The notes under the pieces: model-generated
Told to the model about the DNA's origin: nothing
Database searches by the model: none
What the model saw: only the letters and a program-made list of their open reading frames with translations
Made by a program: the position numbers and the translations under genes
Shown here: piece after piece, positions 21,981-33,106 of the stretch
How positions within the stretch are numbered: the stretch's first letter is position 1
Layout: each line of letters starts with the position of its first letter
Assembly: GCA_030035585.1 (NCBI GenBank)
Contig: CM057465.1
Location: 1,029,501-1,093,500, forward strand
Length of the DNA: 64,000 nucleotides
Origin: Dugong dugon
Taxonomy: Eukaryota; Chordata; Mammalia; Sirenia; Dugongidae
Reading direction: 5' to 3'

Positions 21981-23126
21981 GACTAGGATGTACTATCTAT
22001 CCTATTATTTATTGGTGGGTTCAGCTTGAGAATGTTTTGTTTATGATTTTTGTATCTGTTTATGTGTGGGATTAGTCTGAAGTTTCCCCTTTTCAAACTG
22101 TCCTAAGTGGATTTTTGGCATCAAGATTATGCTGATTTTCTTTTGAGCATTATGTTATGAAAGTGTTCTTTCTCTATTCCATGGGAATGTTTGCGTAAGG
22201 TTGGTGTTAGTTCATTGAATTTTTGATAGAGCTTGTCACGAAGACATCTGTGCCTGGAGTTTTCTTTGCAGGAAAATTTTGTTCTTATTAGAGATTGAAT
22301 TTCTCTAATTATTGTAGAACTTCTCATGTTTTCTATTTCTTCTTGAATAAGTTTGCAAGTTATACTTTTCTAGGACTTGGTCCAGTTCTTCTAAATTTTC
22401 AAAGTTACTGGGATTAAGCTGCTCACAAAACATCTGTTCAGAGCTGTAATGCTGCTGTGATGCTCCTGTTTTCTTTCTGATAGTGGCTGTTTGTGCCCTT
22501 TGTTTTCTTTCTTGATTTTACCCCAGGTTTTCTAATTTTATTAGTCACACCAAAGGAATGTGCTTTTGCTTTATTCCTCTCTATTGTATAGCTGTTTTCT
22601 ATTTTATTTATTTTTGCTGTTATCTTTATTTTTCCTTTCTTCTAAATCTTGAAGTTTATTTTGCTATTCTCTTTTCAATTTCTTGAAACAGATGCCTAGC
22701 ACATCGATTTTGAGTGTTCTTTTCTAATGTACGCATTTAAGGCCCAAAAGTCTCACCTCTAAATATTGCTTTAGCGGCACTGCCCACATTTTAGCTGTAA
22801 TATTTTTATCATTTGTTCCAAATTATTTTACAATTTCAATCATTTGTCTTCTTTCTCTGACAGGTTATTTAGAAGTTACTTCTTAATTTCCAGACCCACG
22901 GAGATTCTCTAGTTATCTGTTTGTTATTGCTTTCTATTCTTTTCTATTTCTTAACTGCATGGTGGTCAGAGAACATACTTTGTGAGCTATCTAGCCTTGA
23001 AATATATTGGAACTCGTTGAAAAGGATACGCACAAGGTGTAAAATTCAGTGTTCCAAGTATGTTCATTAGGTTATGTTTTCGATCAGGATGTTGAAATTC
23101 TTTTGATCTTTATGGGTTTTTGTCTG

Positions 23127-23537
23127 TGTCTTAGTGATGTGGTGCTGCTATAACAGAAATACCACAAATGGGCAGCTTCAACAAACAGAAATTTATTTTC
23201 TCACAGTTTAGGAGGCTAGAAGTTAGAATTCAGGATGCTGGCTCTAGGGGAAGTCTTTCTCTCTCAGTTGGCTCTGGGGAAGGGTCCTTGTCTCTTCTGA
23301 GCTTCTGCTTCTGGGCAATCGTCATGTGGCTTGGCATCTCTCTTCCCCCATCTCTCATCTGCTCCCTTGTTTTAATCTCTTTTATATCTCAATAGAGATT
23401 GACTCAAGATACACCCTACACTAATCTTGCCTCATTAATATAACAAAGATAACCCATGCCCAAATAGGATTATAACCACAGGCATAGAGGTTAGGGCTTA
23501 CAACACATTTTTGAGGGGCAAAATTCAATCTATAACA
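23127..23537 (-). repeat. 3' LTR of the MaLR provirus
   Basis: A 411-bp LTR that on the + strand runs from 'tgtcttagtgatgtggtgct' to 'caatctataaca'. Its inner blocks ('atctcttttatatctcaata', 'ggattataaccacaggcata', 'gaggttagggcttacaacac') recur in the same order in the split partner LTR at 28892-29218. That pairs the two as ends of one provirus. Confidence 0.88.
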
Positions 23538-25113
23538 CTCTACCCTTTGGCCCACAAAAATTCATGTCCTTGCCACATGCAAATGGAAAACACTCACACC
23601 ATCACATCATCCTAAAAGTCTTAAATCAACTTCAAGCCCAAAATCTCTTCCTCTAAATCATCTAAATCAAATATGGGCGAGACTTTAGGTATATTCCATC
23701 CTTAGGCAAAATTCCTCTTAATCTGCAAACCTGTGAAATCTAGAATAGAAGTTATCTGCTTCCAAAGTACAATGGTGGAACAGGCACAAGGTAAACATTT
23801 CCATTACAAATGGGAGAAATAGGAGGGAAAGAAGGGATAACAGGCAACAAGGAAGTCCAAAACCCAGCAGAACAATTTACATTAGCTCTCAAGGCCTGAA
23901 AATAATCCTCTCTTCTCTGAGACCATCTGGAAAATGACCCCACCCTCAGACTCTCAGTGTTGGCCATACTCTCCGGATTCTGGGGGGAGGTCCCTCAGCC
24001 CTGGGCTTCAGCCCCACCTTCCAAGCCCTTTGGGATGGTAACTCTCTTCCCTTGGCTTTAAGCAGCCCCATTCTCCTAGTCCATCTGAGTGACAACCCCA
24101 CCCCCTCAGCCCTAGTAGGCCCTGTTCTTCTGCCCCATGGGCATGGCAGCCCTGCCCCCTCAGATTTGGGCAGTGGCCCAATTCCCCTGGCACACCGTAA
24201 TGGCAGTCCCACATTCTGGAACTGAGTTGGTGAAGAACCGACTCTTTGAAACCTAGGAGGCTGTGGCCCCACCCTTTGAGATCCAGGAGGCTGTGGCCCC
24301 ACCCTTTGAAACAGAGAAGGCCCTGCTTCCTATCCTCCTTCCAATAGTTCTGCTAATCTCTGAGCTGCTCCAGGAATGGTCCTTTTCTTTTCTTGGAGGA
24401 CAACAGATGTAGCTCCATTGGCCTGTTTCCTGCCTGTAGAATTCCAAGAGGCAGACAGCGTTCTTTCCTTTTGTTCTTTCTTTGGCCCCTTTAGCCTAAG
24501 CTGATGGATTTTCTGCTGTGGTAGTTGGTTAGATCCATCAGTCACAGGCTTAATCTGTTTAATAAAAGATTGTGTAGCCATGTCTGTGGTGAACTTCTAG
24601 GACCTGTGTCCTTTGTTTGTACAACAGAATTTTCCAAATTGCTAAGTTCTGTTTTCATTTTGCCCAGTGGCCCCTTAAGATCTTGTTTAGAAATCTCATC
24701 CAGTTCATCACTTACAAATTCTTCCTTCCACCAAACATTTGAGCTTAATTCAGACAAGTTCTTTCCACTGCATAAAAAGCACTATCATTCCTCCATTGTC
24801 TATCATCTTCTTTTAAAGCCTTACCAGAAGCACATTTAACGCCACATTTCTAGCAAGGTTCTGTTGCTGGTGCTGAATGTATTCACTAGATAGAGACTTT
24901 CTCTATAGCTCTCCTCACTTCCTTCTGAGCCCTCACCAGAATTGCCTTTGAAGTCCATAATTCTACCAACTGTCTCCTTGACAAGATAATCTAAGCTCTT
25001 ACTGTTAGGCACCTTAAAACACTTTCAGTCTCTACCCCTTACCCAGTTCCAAAACCGCTTCCACATTTTAGATATTTGTTAGAGCAGCACCCCACTCTTC
25101 TGGTACCAAATTC
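23538..25113 (-). other. MaLR internal region, non-coding
   Basis: About 1.6 kb sit between the LTRs. Next to the 5' LTR the + strand reads 'gcaccccactcttctggtac' and then 'caaattc', the complement of the 'ggtaccagaagagtggggtg' that follows the 5' LTR of MST/THE1-class elements. At 23990-24320 imperfect GC-rich repeats such as 'ggaggctgtggccccaccct' occur. Minus-strand frames up to 118 codons lie across that part. They show no retroviral motif and are best read as chance frames. Confidence 0.8.
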
Positions 25114-25192
25114 TGTTTTGGTTATCTAGTGCTGCTGTAGCAGAAATACCACAAGTGGGTGGCTTTAACAGAAATTTATTTTCTTATAGTTT
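25114..25192 (-). repeat. 5' LTR of the provirus, left piece
   Basis: 'tgttttggttatctagtgct' to 'atttattttcttatagttt' aligns with the first ~80 bp of the partner LTR at 23127. It then breaks at the RTE insertion site, and the rest of the LTR is at 28892-29218. Confidence 0.85.
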
Positions 25193-25209
25193 GTTGTTGT
25201 TGTTAGGTG

Positions 25210-28200
25210 CTGCCGAGTCAGTTCCACCTCAAGGTGACCCTATGTACTACAGAACCAAAGACTGCCTGGTCCTGGACTGTGCCCACACTCGTTGTTATGC
25301 TTCAACCCATTGTTGCAGCCACTGTGTCAATCCATCTCACTGAAGGTCTTCCTCTTTTTCGCTGACCCTGTACTTTACCAAGCATGATGTCCTTCTCCAG
25401 GGACTGATCCTCTCCTGACAACATGTCCAAACTATGTAAGACATAGTCTTGCCATCCTTGCTTCTAAGGAGCATTCTGGCTGTACTTCTTCCAAGACAGA
25501 TGTCTTAGTTATCTAGTGCTGCTACAACAGAAATACCCCAAGTGGATGGTTTTAATGAAGAGAAGTTTATTTCCTCATAGTCAAAGTAGGCTAAAAGTCC
25601 AAATTCAGGGCATCAGCTCTAGGGGAAGGCTTTTTCTCTCTGTCGGCCTTTTTCTCTTTTCAGTGTTCCCCCAGACTAGGAGCTTCTTGGCCCAGGGACC
25701 CCGGTCCAAAGGACACGCTTTGCTCCCAGCACAGCATTCTTGATGGTATGAGGTCCCCCTGTCTCTCTGCTCACTTCTGTCTTTTATATCTCAAGAGATT
25801 TCCTCAGGATACAATCCAGTCTTGTACATCCAGTCCTTCCTTACTAACACAACTGCCACCCATCCTCCCTCACTAACATCATAGAGGCAGGTTTACAACA
25901 TACATAAAAATCACACAGTACCAGGAATAATGGCCTAGCCAAGTTGATACACACATTTTTGGGGGGACATAATTCAAACCATGACAAAAGATTTGTTCGT
26001 TGTTTTGGCAGTCCATGGTATATTCAATATTCTTTGCCAACACCACAATTCAAAGGCGTCGGTTCTTTTTTGGTCTTCCTTATTCATCGTCCAGCTTTCG
26101 CATGCATATGAGGCGACTGAAAACACCATGGCTTGGGTCAGGCGCCCCTTAGTCTTCAAGGTGACATTTTGCTTTTCAATACTTTAAAGAGGTCTTTTGC
26201 AGCAGATTTGCCCAATGCAGTGCATTGTTTGATTTCTTGACTACTGCTTCCATGGGTGTTGATTGTGGATCCAAGTAAAATGAAATCCTTGACAACTTCA
26301 ATCTTTTCTCCCTTTATCATGATGTTGCTTATTGGTCCAGTTGTGAGGATTTTTGTTTTCTTTATGTTGAGATGTAATCCATATGAAGGCTATGGTTTTT
26401 GATCTTCATTAGTAAGTGCTTCAAGTCCTCTTCAATTCAGCAAGCAAGGTTGTGTTATATGCATAACGAAGATTGTTAATGAGTCTTCCTCCAATCCTGA
26501 TGCCCCATTCTTCTTTATATAGTCTAGCTTCTCGGATTATTTGCTCAGCATACAGATTGAATAGGTATGGTGAAATGATACAGCCCTGAATCACCCCTTT
26601 CCTAACTTTAAACAGCTCAGTAGCCCCTTGTTGTGTCTCAGTGACTGCCTCTTGATCTATGTTCAGGTTCCTCATGAGCATAATTAAGTATTCTGGGATT
26701 CCCATTCTTCCCAATGTTATCCAAAATTCTTTATGATCCACACAGTTGAAAGCCTTTGCATAGTCAATAAAACACAGGTAATAAATCACATCTTTCTGGT
26801 ATTCTCTACTTTCAGCCAGGATCCATCTGACATCAGCAATGCCATCCCTGGTTCCATGTCCTCTTCTGAATCTGGCCTGAATTTCTGGAAGTTTCCTGCA
26901 ACTACTTTTGAATGATCTTCAGCAAAATTTTACTTACGTGTGATATTAATGATATTGTTCGATAATTTCTGCATTCGATTGGATCACCTTTCTTGGAAAT
27001 GGGCATAAATATGGATCTTTTCCAGTCAGTTGGCCAGGTAGCTGTCTTCCAAATTTCTTGGCATAGATGAGTGAGCACTTCCAGTGCTACATCCATTTGT
27101 TGAAACATCTCAATTGATATTCTGTCAATTCCTGGAGCTTTGTTTTTCGCAAATGCCTTCAGTGCAGCTTGGACTTCTTCCTTCAGTACCATCGGTTCCT
27201 AATCATATGCTACCTCTTGAAATGGTTGAACGTTGACCAATCCTTTTTGGTATAATGACTCTGTGTAGTCCTTCCATCTTTTTTTGATATTTCCTGCTTT
27301 GTTTAGTATTTTCCCCATGGAATCTTTCACTATTGCAACTCGAGCCTTGAATTTTTTCTTCAGTTCTTTCAGCTTGAGAAATGCCTAGCTTGTTCTTCCC
27401 TTTGGGTTTTCTATCTCCAGTTCTTTGCATGTGATTATAATACTTTATTTTGTCTTCTTGAGCCTCCCTTTGAAATCTTCTGTTCAGTTCTTTTACTGCA
27501 TCATTTCTTCTTTTTGCTTCACCTACTTGATGTTCAACAGCAAGTTTCAGGGTCTCTTCTGAAATCCATTTTGGTCTTTTTTTTCCTTTCCTGTCTTTTT
27601 AATGATCTCTTGCTTTCTTCATGTATGATGTCCTTGATGTCATTCCACAACTCTTCTGGTCTTCGGTCATTAGTGTTCAACGCATCAAGTCTATTCTTGA
27701 GACAGTCTCTCAATTCAGGTGGGATATACTCAAGGTTGTATTGGCTCTCATGGACTTGTTCTAATTTTCTTCAGCTTCAACTTGAACTTCCATATGAGCA
27801 ATTAATGGTCTGTTCTGCAGTCGGCCTCTGGCCTTGTTCTGACTGATGATGTTGAGCTTTTCCATCTTCTCTTTCCACAGATGTAGCTGATTTGATTCCT
27901 GTGTATTCTATCTGGTGAGGTCCATGTGTATAGTTGCCATTTATGTTGATGAAAAAAGGTATTTGCAACGAAGAAGCTGTTGGTCTTGCAAAATTCTATC
28001 ACGCCATCTCTGGCATCATTTCTGTCACCCAGGCCATATTTTCCAACTACCAATTCTTCTTCTTTGTTTCCAACTTTCCCATTCCAATCACCAGTAATTA
28101 TCAATGCATCCTAATTGCATGTTCAGTCAATTTCAGACTGTAGAAGCTGGTAAAAATCTTCAGTTTCTTCTTCTTCGGCCTTAGTAGTTGGTGCATAAAT

Positions 28201-28520
28201 TTGAATAATAGTCATATTAACTGGTCTTCCTTGTAGGTGTACGGATATTATTCTATTTCTGACAGCGTTGTACTTCAGCATAGATCTTGAAATGTTCTTT
28301 TTGATGATGAATGTAATGCCATTCCTCTTCAAGGTGTCATTCCTGGCATAGTAGACCGTATGATTGTCCAATTCAAAATGGCCAATACCAGTTCATTTCA
28401 ACTCACTAATGCCTAGGTTATCAATGTTTATGTGTTCAATTTCATTTGTGATTATTTCTAATTTTCCTAGATTCATACTTCATACATTCTAGGTTCCAAT
28501 TATTAATGAATGTTTGCAGC
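25210..28520 (-). pseudogene. RTE endonuclease/reverse transcriptase ORF, dead
   Basis: The single RTE ORF is broken into pieces. From the 5' side there is an apurinic-type endonuclease part with 'IQIYAPT' (28123-28371) and 'IITGDWNGKVG' (27802-28104). Next come a region with 'NKAPGIDRIS' (26902-27192) and reverse-transcriptase palm parts with 'FIDYAKAFNCVDH' and 'VIQGCIISPYLFNLYAEQI' (26421-26789). In this copy the catalytic YADD motif reads 'YAYN', so it is inactive. The C-terminal part ('ASYACESWTMNKED', 25974-26159) is interrupted by the LTR at 25501. Frameshifts separate all the pieces. Confidence 0.88.
25501..25986 (-). mobile_element. Solo MaLR-type LTR nested in the RTE
   Basis: On the + strand it runs from 'tgtcttagttatctagtgct' to 'aattcaaaccatgaca' (486 bp). 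Flanks acaga (25496-25500) and aaaga (25987-25991) fit a 5-bp duplication with one mismatch, and the RTE reads continuously across it. It is the youngest of four layers: old L1, provirus, RTE, this LTR. Confidence 0.9.
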
Positions 28521-28891
28521 TGTTTCTTCTCATTTTGAGTCGTGCCACATTAGCAAATGAATGTCCGGAAAGCTTGATTTCATCCACGTCATTAAGGTCG
28601 ATTCTACTTTGAGGAGGCGGCTCTTCCCCAGTAGTCTTTTGAGTCCTTTCCAACCTGGAGGGCTCATCTTCCAGCACTGTATCAGACAATGTTCTGCTGC
28701 TGTTCTTAAGGTTTTCACTGGCTAATTCTTTTCAGAAGTAGATTACCAGGTCCTTCTTCCTAGTCTGTCTTAGTCTGGAAGCTCAGCTGAAACCTGTTGG
28801 ACGTGGGTGACCCTGTTGGTATCTGAATACCGGTGGCATAGCTTCCAGCATCACAGCAACACACAAGCCCCCACAATATGACAAACTGACA

Positions 28892-29218
28892 TCTTACAGT
28901 TTAGGAAGCTAGAAGTCCAAATTTAAGGTGCTGGGTCTAGGGGAAGCTTTTCTCTGTCTGTCAGCTCGGGAGGAAGGTCCTTGTCTCTTCTGAGCTTCTG
29001 CTCCTAGGCCATCTTCATGTAGCTTGCCATCTCTCTTCCCTTGTCTCTCCTCTGCTCATTTAATTTAATCTCTTTTATACGACTCAACGTATACCCTGCA
29101 CAAGTCCTGCTTCATTTACATAACAAAACAACCTTTTCTCAAACGGGATTATAACCACAGGCATAGAGGTTAGGATTTACAGCACATATTTTTGGGTAAC
29201 AGAATTGAATCCATAAAT
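28892..29218 (-). repeat. 5' LTR of the provirus, right piece
   Basis: It begins with 'tcttacagtttaggaagc' and contains 'tagaagtccaaatttaaggt', 'gtccttgtctcttctgagct' and 'ggattataaccacaggcata'. These match positions about 23205-23530 of the partner LTR in order. It ends near 'gaattgaatccataaat' just before the gtctg duplication. Confidence 0.87.
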
Positions 29219-29223
29219 GTCTG

Positions 29224-29262
29224 CTTTTTGTATCAGTTACTGAGAGGTGTACCAAATCTCCA
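29224..29262 (-). mobile_element. Resumed ancient L1 fragment
   Basis: 'gtatcagttactgagaggtg' followed by 'taccaaatctcc' is the complement of the L1 ORF2 endonuclease segment. It continues the sequence that stops at 23121. This confirms that the provirus landed in the L1. Confidence 0.75.
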
Positions 29263-29547
29263 GGGCAGGGAGAGTGGAGATCAAAGCCCTGCTCAGCAAA
29301 GCACGGCTGAAGGATGGAAGGGACAGCGGCTTCTTGGTGGATCCAGTGGAGCTCATGTGGGCATGACCGGGTCACTGTCACAAACTCACGGAGCTGCCCC
29401 TCCTCCCAACAACTGCAAGGCCTCGAGCATCATCCACACCAGCATAATCTGCTTCACAGCCCAGTAGTGGGAATAATTCAATGGGCGGGCCTTTCAGTTG
29501 ATCAGAAAACACTTAACAAGAATTTATTGATCACCTATTGCATGCTG
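29263..29547. other. No gene seen; unassigned DNA
   Basis: A short GC-rich stretch. It ends with 'aatttattgatcacctattg', possibly an ancient repeat remnant, before the AfroSINE pair. Confidence 0.5.
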
Positions 29548-29900
29548 ACGTCCCTGGGTGGCGCAAATGGTTAGTGCTCAACTAGCAACCACGGCGTAGT
29601 GGTTAAGAACTTGGCTGTTCGCCAAAATGTTGGCAGTTCTAATCCACCAGCTCCTCCTTGGAAATCCCGTGGGGTAGTTCTACTCTGTCCTTTACGGCTG
29701 CTATAAGTCAGAGTCATCTTGATGGCAAAGAGTTTTTTGGTTTAGTAACTGAAAAGTTGGTGGTTCAAACTCACCCAGTGACTCTGTGGAAAAAAGCTCT
29801 GGCATTCTGCTTCCATAAAGATTACAGCCTAGGAAACCCTATGGAGCACAGTTCTACTCTGCACACAGAAGGTTGTCATGAGTTGGAATCAACTTGACAC
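29548..29900 (+). mobile_element. AfroSINE (long form) split by a second AfroSINE
   Basis: The outer copy starts 'acgtccctgggtggcgcaaa' and stops at 29589. It resumes at 29743 with 'tagtaactgaaaagttggtg', then 'ctggcattctgcttccataa' and 'gagttggaatcaacttgaca'. It is a long-form copy. Confidence 0.85.
29590..29742 (+). mobile_element. AfroSINE (short form) nested in an AfroSINE
   Basis: The copy spans 'cacggcgtagtggttaagaa' to 'gatggcaaagagttttttgg'. A 7-bp duplication with one mismatch, tagcaac (29583-29589) and tagtaac (29743-29749), flanks it. The short form here is therefore younger than the long form it entered. Confidence 0.85.
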
Positions 29901-30775
29901 TATCCACTTTGTTCTCTGACTCCTCCTTTCCACTCCCACCATTGACTCTACAGAGCCCTGCTTGTCAAGCCTGGGAGTCAGTCCTCTCTGCCGGGCAGCT
30001 TGACCAGACCTCATCCTTCTGGAGGCATCCCAGCCTGTCTTCCTGCCCCTTCCTGAGGCTCTGGACACACTCCAGTCTGTCTGTTGCAGAGTCCAGACCT
30101 GCTGGCTCTTCCAGCCCTGCCCTCCTGGTAGACTCCTGCAGTCCTGGCCCATGCCCATGCCCATGCCCAGGAGAGCTGTGCCCTGAGCCGTCCTCTCCAC
30201 ACTCCCCACCTGTCGGCCCATCTCTTGGCTCCATTTCTGCCCACTGAGCTGAGGACAGGGGTGCAGGGTGGCTCCCCATCCTCCTCCTCTTGTGCTGACC
30301 ATCAAAATGATGAGGCTAGTGGCCGAGGTGTGACCAGGAGTCTCCCTGCCCTTGTGAAGAGAGCACTCCTGCCCACCAGGATGACGTGGACGTCACAGGG
30401 AGAATGGAGCTGGTCCCAAGGAGGAGGCCAGGCTTGGGCCTCCCCCTCCCGTAGCTGACTTTAACAGAATATCCACACCAACGCTGTGCAGAGAGTCGTA
30501 CAAGCACCGAGTGCCAGCCTGTTGTCCTTTCTGGATCGCTGGTCCCCTAATCCCCGGTGCTAGCAGGCATGTGATGCCTCCTGCTCAGTCCATCACAGCT
30601 TAATTGGAACTGGCAGATGTCAGGCTCCGATTTCCTCCTGTGCTTGGCCTGGGGATAGCTTGAATCCCAAATGATCTGGTCAGACTAGGATCTCTTAGTA
30701 ATCTAACTGGGCATCCGGGTCAAGCTTGCTTTGAATGGCAAACCTAAACGACAGGGTCCCAGGGCCAGTGGCCAC
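29901..30775. other. No gene seen; GC-rich unique DNA
   Basis: Frames up to 138 codons overlap on both strands ('ccatgcccatgcccatgccc' is a small internal repeat near 30148). No domain or splice structure was convincing. Confidence 0.55.
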
Positions 30776-31166
30776 CCTATCTGTTTGTTTTGTGATGGCT
30801 TGTGTGTTGCTGTGATGCTGGAAGCTATGCTACTGGTATTTCAGATACCAGCAGGGTCACCTATGTTGGACAGTTTTCAGCAGAGCTTCCAGACTAAGAC
30901 AGACTAGGAAGAAAGGCCTGGCGATCTACTTCTGAAGATCAGCCAGTGAAAACCCTATGGATCACAACAGAACACTGTCCGACATAGTGCTGGAAGATGA
31001 GCCCTCTAGGTCAGAAGACACTCAAAATACACGGTGGCCGCAACAAAGGACTCGAGCATACCAACAATCATGAAGATGGAGCAGGGCCGGGCAGCGATTC
31101 CTTCCACTGTGCATGGGGTCACCACGAGTCGGAGCTGTCCAACAGGAACTAACAACAACATGGCCA
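30776..31166 (+). mobile_element. RTE-ended non-autonomous element
   Basis: It has the same head ('gtgatggcttgtgtgttgct', 'gtgatgctggaagctatgct', 'ggtatttcagatacc') and tail ('accaacaatcatgaagatgg', 'gtgcatggggtcaccacgag', 'aactaacaacaaca') as the copy at 15945. It is about 390 bp. Two independent copies with the same internal junction show that this is a propagating family. Confidence 0.82.
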
Positions 31167-31366
31167 GTAGGGGCTGGGGCATCTGGGGAGTCAGAGGCCT
31201 TGACTCAAGAAAGGCAGACAATTTGGACAACTTAAAAACTTGAAAACACAAACCCGTATTCTCTGCTGGGATTGGCGGGTCTTGCTCCATGAGGTGGGAA
31301 GGAGTTAACTCAAGGTGGAGGCCCAGGACATGACTAGATTCTTAGGTGTCAAATACTAAATCTTGG
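31167..31366. other. Short unassigned spacer
   Basis: Nothing recognisable is present. The last five bases, cttgg, are the left target duplication of the following LTR. Confidence 0.5.
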
Positions 31367-31770
31367 TGTTACAGATCGAATTGTGTTCATCCAAAATATG
31401 TATTGAAGTCCTGGCTTCTGTACAAAACCTTGTTTGGAAAGAAGGTTTCCATTCATAATGAGATCATACTGGAGTAGGGTGGGTCCTAAACCTAATCCCT
31501 TCTGAGTAGTGTCTTGTAAAACGAGCAGAACAGACACAGACATACACCCTGGAGAGGACAGATACCACGTGAAGATTGTTCACAAGCTAAGTAATGTCAA
31601 GCATTGCCGGCAGACACCAGAAACTAGGAGAGAGGCCACAGAAGCAATCAACACGGCCAAGGCCCTGATTTGGACTTCTGGCCTCCAGAACTGGCAGAAA
31701 ATAAATTCCTGTTCTTTAAAGCCTCGCACGTGTGGTATTTCTGTTACAGCAGCACTAAAACACTAAGACA
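31367..31770 (+). mobile_element. Solo MaLR-type LTR, perfect duplication
   Basis: It runs from 'tgttacagatcgaattgtgt' to 'aaaacactaagaca' (404 bp), flanked by a perfect 5-bp duplication cttgg (31362-31366 and 31771-31775). It contains 'gagtagggtgggtcctaaac' and 'gtgtggtatttctgttacag'. Confidence 0.92.
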
Positions 31771-31892
31771 CTTGGCATTGTAAAAAAAAAAAAAAAAACA
31801 ATGGCTTTCATTAGAGTTTGAATTTCTTTAATGGTTACAGGACTTTTTGGGTTCTGTTTCTTCGGGGGTGGAGGCGTTTATACAAGGTCTAT

Positions 31893-31962
31893 ACAGGAAG
31901 GGTCATGGGGTCACTATGAATCGCAATTGACTGGACGGCGACAGTTTTTTTTTTTTTTTTAA
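31893..31962 (+). mobile_element. AfroSINE 3'-end fragment
   Basis: 'ggggtcactatgaatcgcaa' then 'ttgactggacggcgacag' and a T run match the last ~60 bp of the AfroSINE. The head is missing. An A17 run at 31782-31798 lies just upstream. Confidence 0.7.
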
Positions 31963-33106
31963 ATACACAGGAAGACCCCTCAGTGGCTGGGAGGTTAGCT
32001 CAGGCTGAAGAGTGGGTGGAGGACTGGGTGGGAGGGCCCATCTGGGTCCTGACTCTGCCTCTGTTTACCCAAGCACTACCACAATCCCAACTCCAGTTTC
32101 AAACATCATAAGGGTTTTCTCATCCCAGCTTCTGTGATGTGACGATGATCTTCATATGGAGACTGGACGAGCCCTCGGGTCTGAATGGCCAAGGGTACTC
32201 AGCCCTAGGCTGGTCCCTGGGGTCAGGAATGAAGGGCCCTCAGGGGCTCACAGCCTGGGGAAGACAGGGTGTGAGAAGGATGGTCCCTGGGGACGTCGGG
32301 CCGGTGCCCACAGGGTATGACATGAAGACCGGATCCTGAGCATGGATATCAGTTTGGGGTTGGGGCGGGCCCAGGTACCAGGCCGAGCCCACATTTTTGG
32401 GGGCCCTAGGTATGAAATCACTCTCTGACCATGCTCTCAGGGTGGGGGGTGGCAAGGTCAGGTCTGGGTTTCACTGGTCACCTCTGGCCAGTGAGTGGGC
32501 GGGTGAGGGATCTGTGGTGCTGCGGTCCCCAGCAGGGTGAGTGGCCATGAAGAGGAGACGGGAGCTTGTGAGGTGCCAACCCTGGAGCCCCAATCCGTGT
32601 CTCATTTTATTTTTTAACTTTGGCTATTTCAGATGGAACTCTTTCTAAAACATGCCTTGTAGTGTCAGAAAGAGTTGACTGTGCTCGGTAGTCCCCTGCA
32701 GTCTGTTGCGGCAAGGGTGTGGGCACCCTGCCCCCGGCTCCCCACACCCAAGCTGAGCCCGTCTCTCCGTGACTTCACGGTTTCTGCTGCCCTCGGAGAG
32801 CTATGTGCTCCAGAACATCTCAACTCTGTTCCGGGCCCCTCGCTACACATCCCTGTCCTACGTTTCATTTCTGCATCTTCCTGCCGTGGTCCTGGGGAGG
32901 GCTGGCAGAGTCCTGGCTGCAGGCGCTGTTCTGAGTTTGAATCCAGAGTCTCTGACTTCTCTGCGCCCGCTGTGCGGTGAGAATGGAATGAAATGATATG
33001 TGCACAAACTCCCTGTGGCTTGTGAACGCTCCCTTCCTCTGGAATTGGTTGTTACAGCTGTCGGAGCTGCATGTAAACTAAGAGGCAATTTACAGGGAAA
33101 GGTGTG
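31963..33106. other. No gene seen; GC-rich unique DNA
   Basis: No repeat family or coding exon could be supported. Small frames overlap in several phases. Confidence 0.5.

Larger units (their letters stand above)
19565..23121 (-). mobile_element. Ancient L1 ORF2 region, interrupted several times
   Basis: On the + strand the text is the complement of an old L1 ORF2. Recognisable parts are 'ggtatggtgtgaggtagggg', 'aatcactatggctttataac', the FADD-region complement, 'gttgagatggccaaatggtc' and 'tgcatggtggtcagagaaca'. No open frame survives. It is split by a hAT-like MITE (about 19822), an LTR (20894) and two AfroSINEs (21382, 21764), and at its right by the MaLR provirus at 23127. The L1 resumes at 29224. 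It is the oldest layer of this region. Confidence 0.8.
25193..28891 (-). mobile_element. Near-full-length RTE LINE
   Basis: The RTE 3' end ('gttgttgttgttaggtgctg') is at the left and the 5' end at the right. An 11-bp duplication with one mismatch, tcttatagttt (25182-25192) and tcttacagttt (28892-28902), flanks it. Removing it rejoins the interrupted LTR in register. Total length is 3.7 kb, or about 3.2 kb without the nested LTR at 25501-25986, the normal size for an RTE. The 5' end ('ggcttgtgtgttgctgtgat', read on the minus strand) also occurs in the non-autonomous copies elsewhere in this window. Confidence 0.92.
23127..29218 (-). mobile_element. Complete MaLR-type provirus (nested host)
   Basis: Two related LTRs and a non-coding internal region lie in minus orientation. 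The outer 5-bp duplication gtctg (23122-23126 and 29219-29223) and the continuation of the old L1 on both sides mark one insertion. The 3' LTR is at the left (23127-23537) and the internal region is 23538-25113. The 5' LTR is at the right, in two pieces (25114-25192 and 28892-29218), because an RTE has split it. No gag, protease or polymerase frame is visible, as usual for MaLR elements, which depend on ERV-L enzymes. Confidence 0.88.

Noticed and set aside
23946-24302. 118-codon Arg/Gly/Pro-rich frame as a retroviral gag remnant
   Set aside because: It is in the MaLR internal region but has no gag motif. Imperfect GC-rich repeats explain the open frame.
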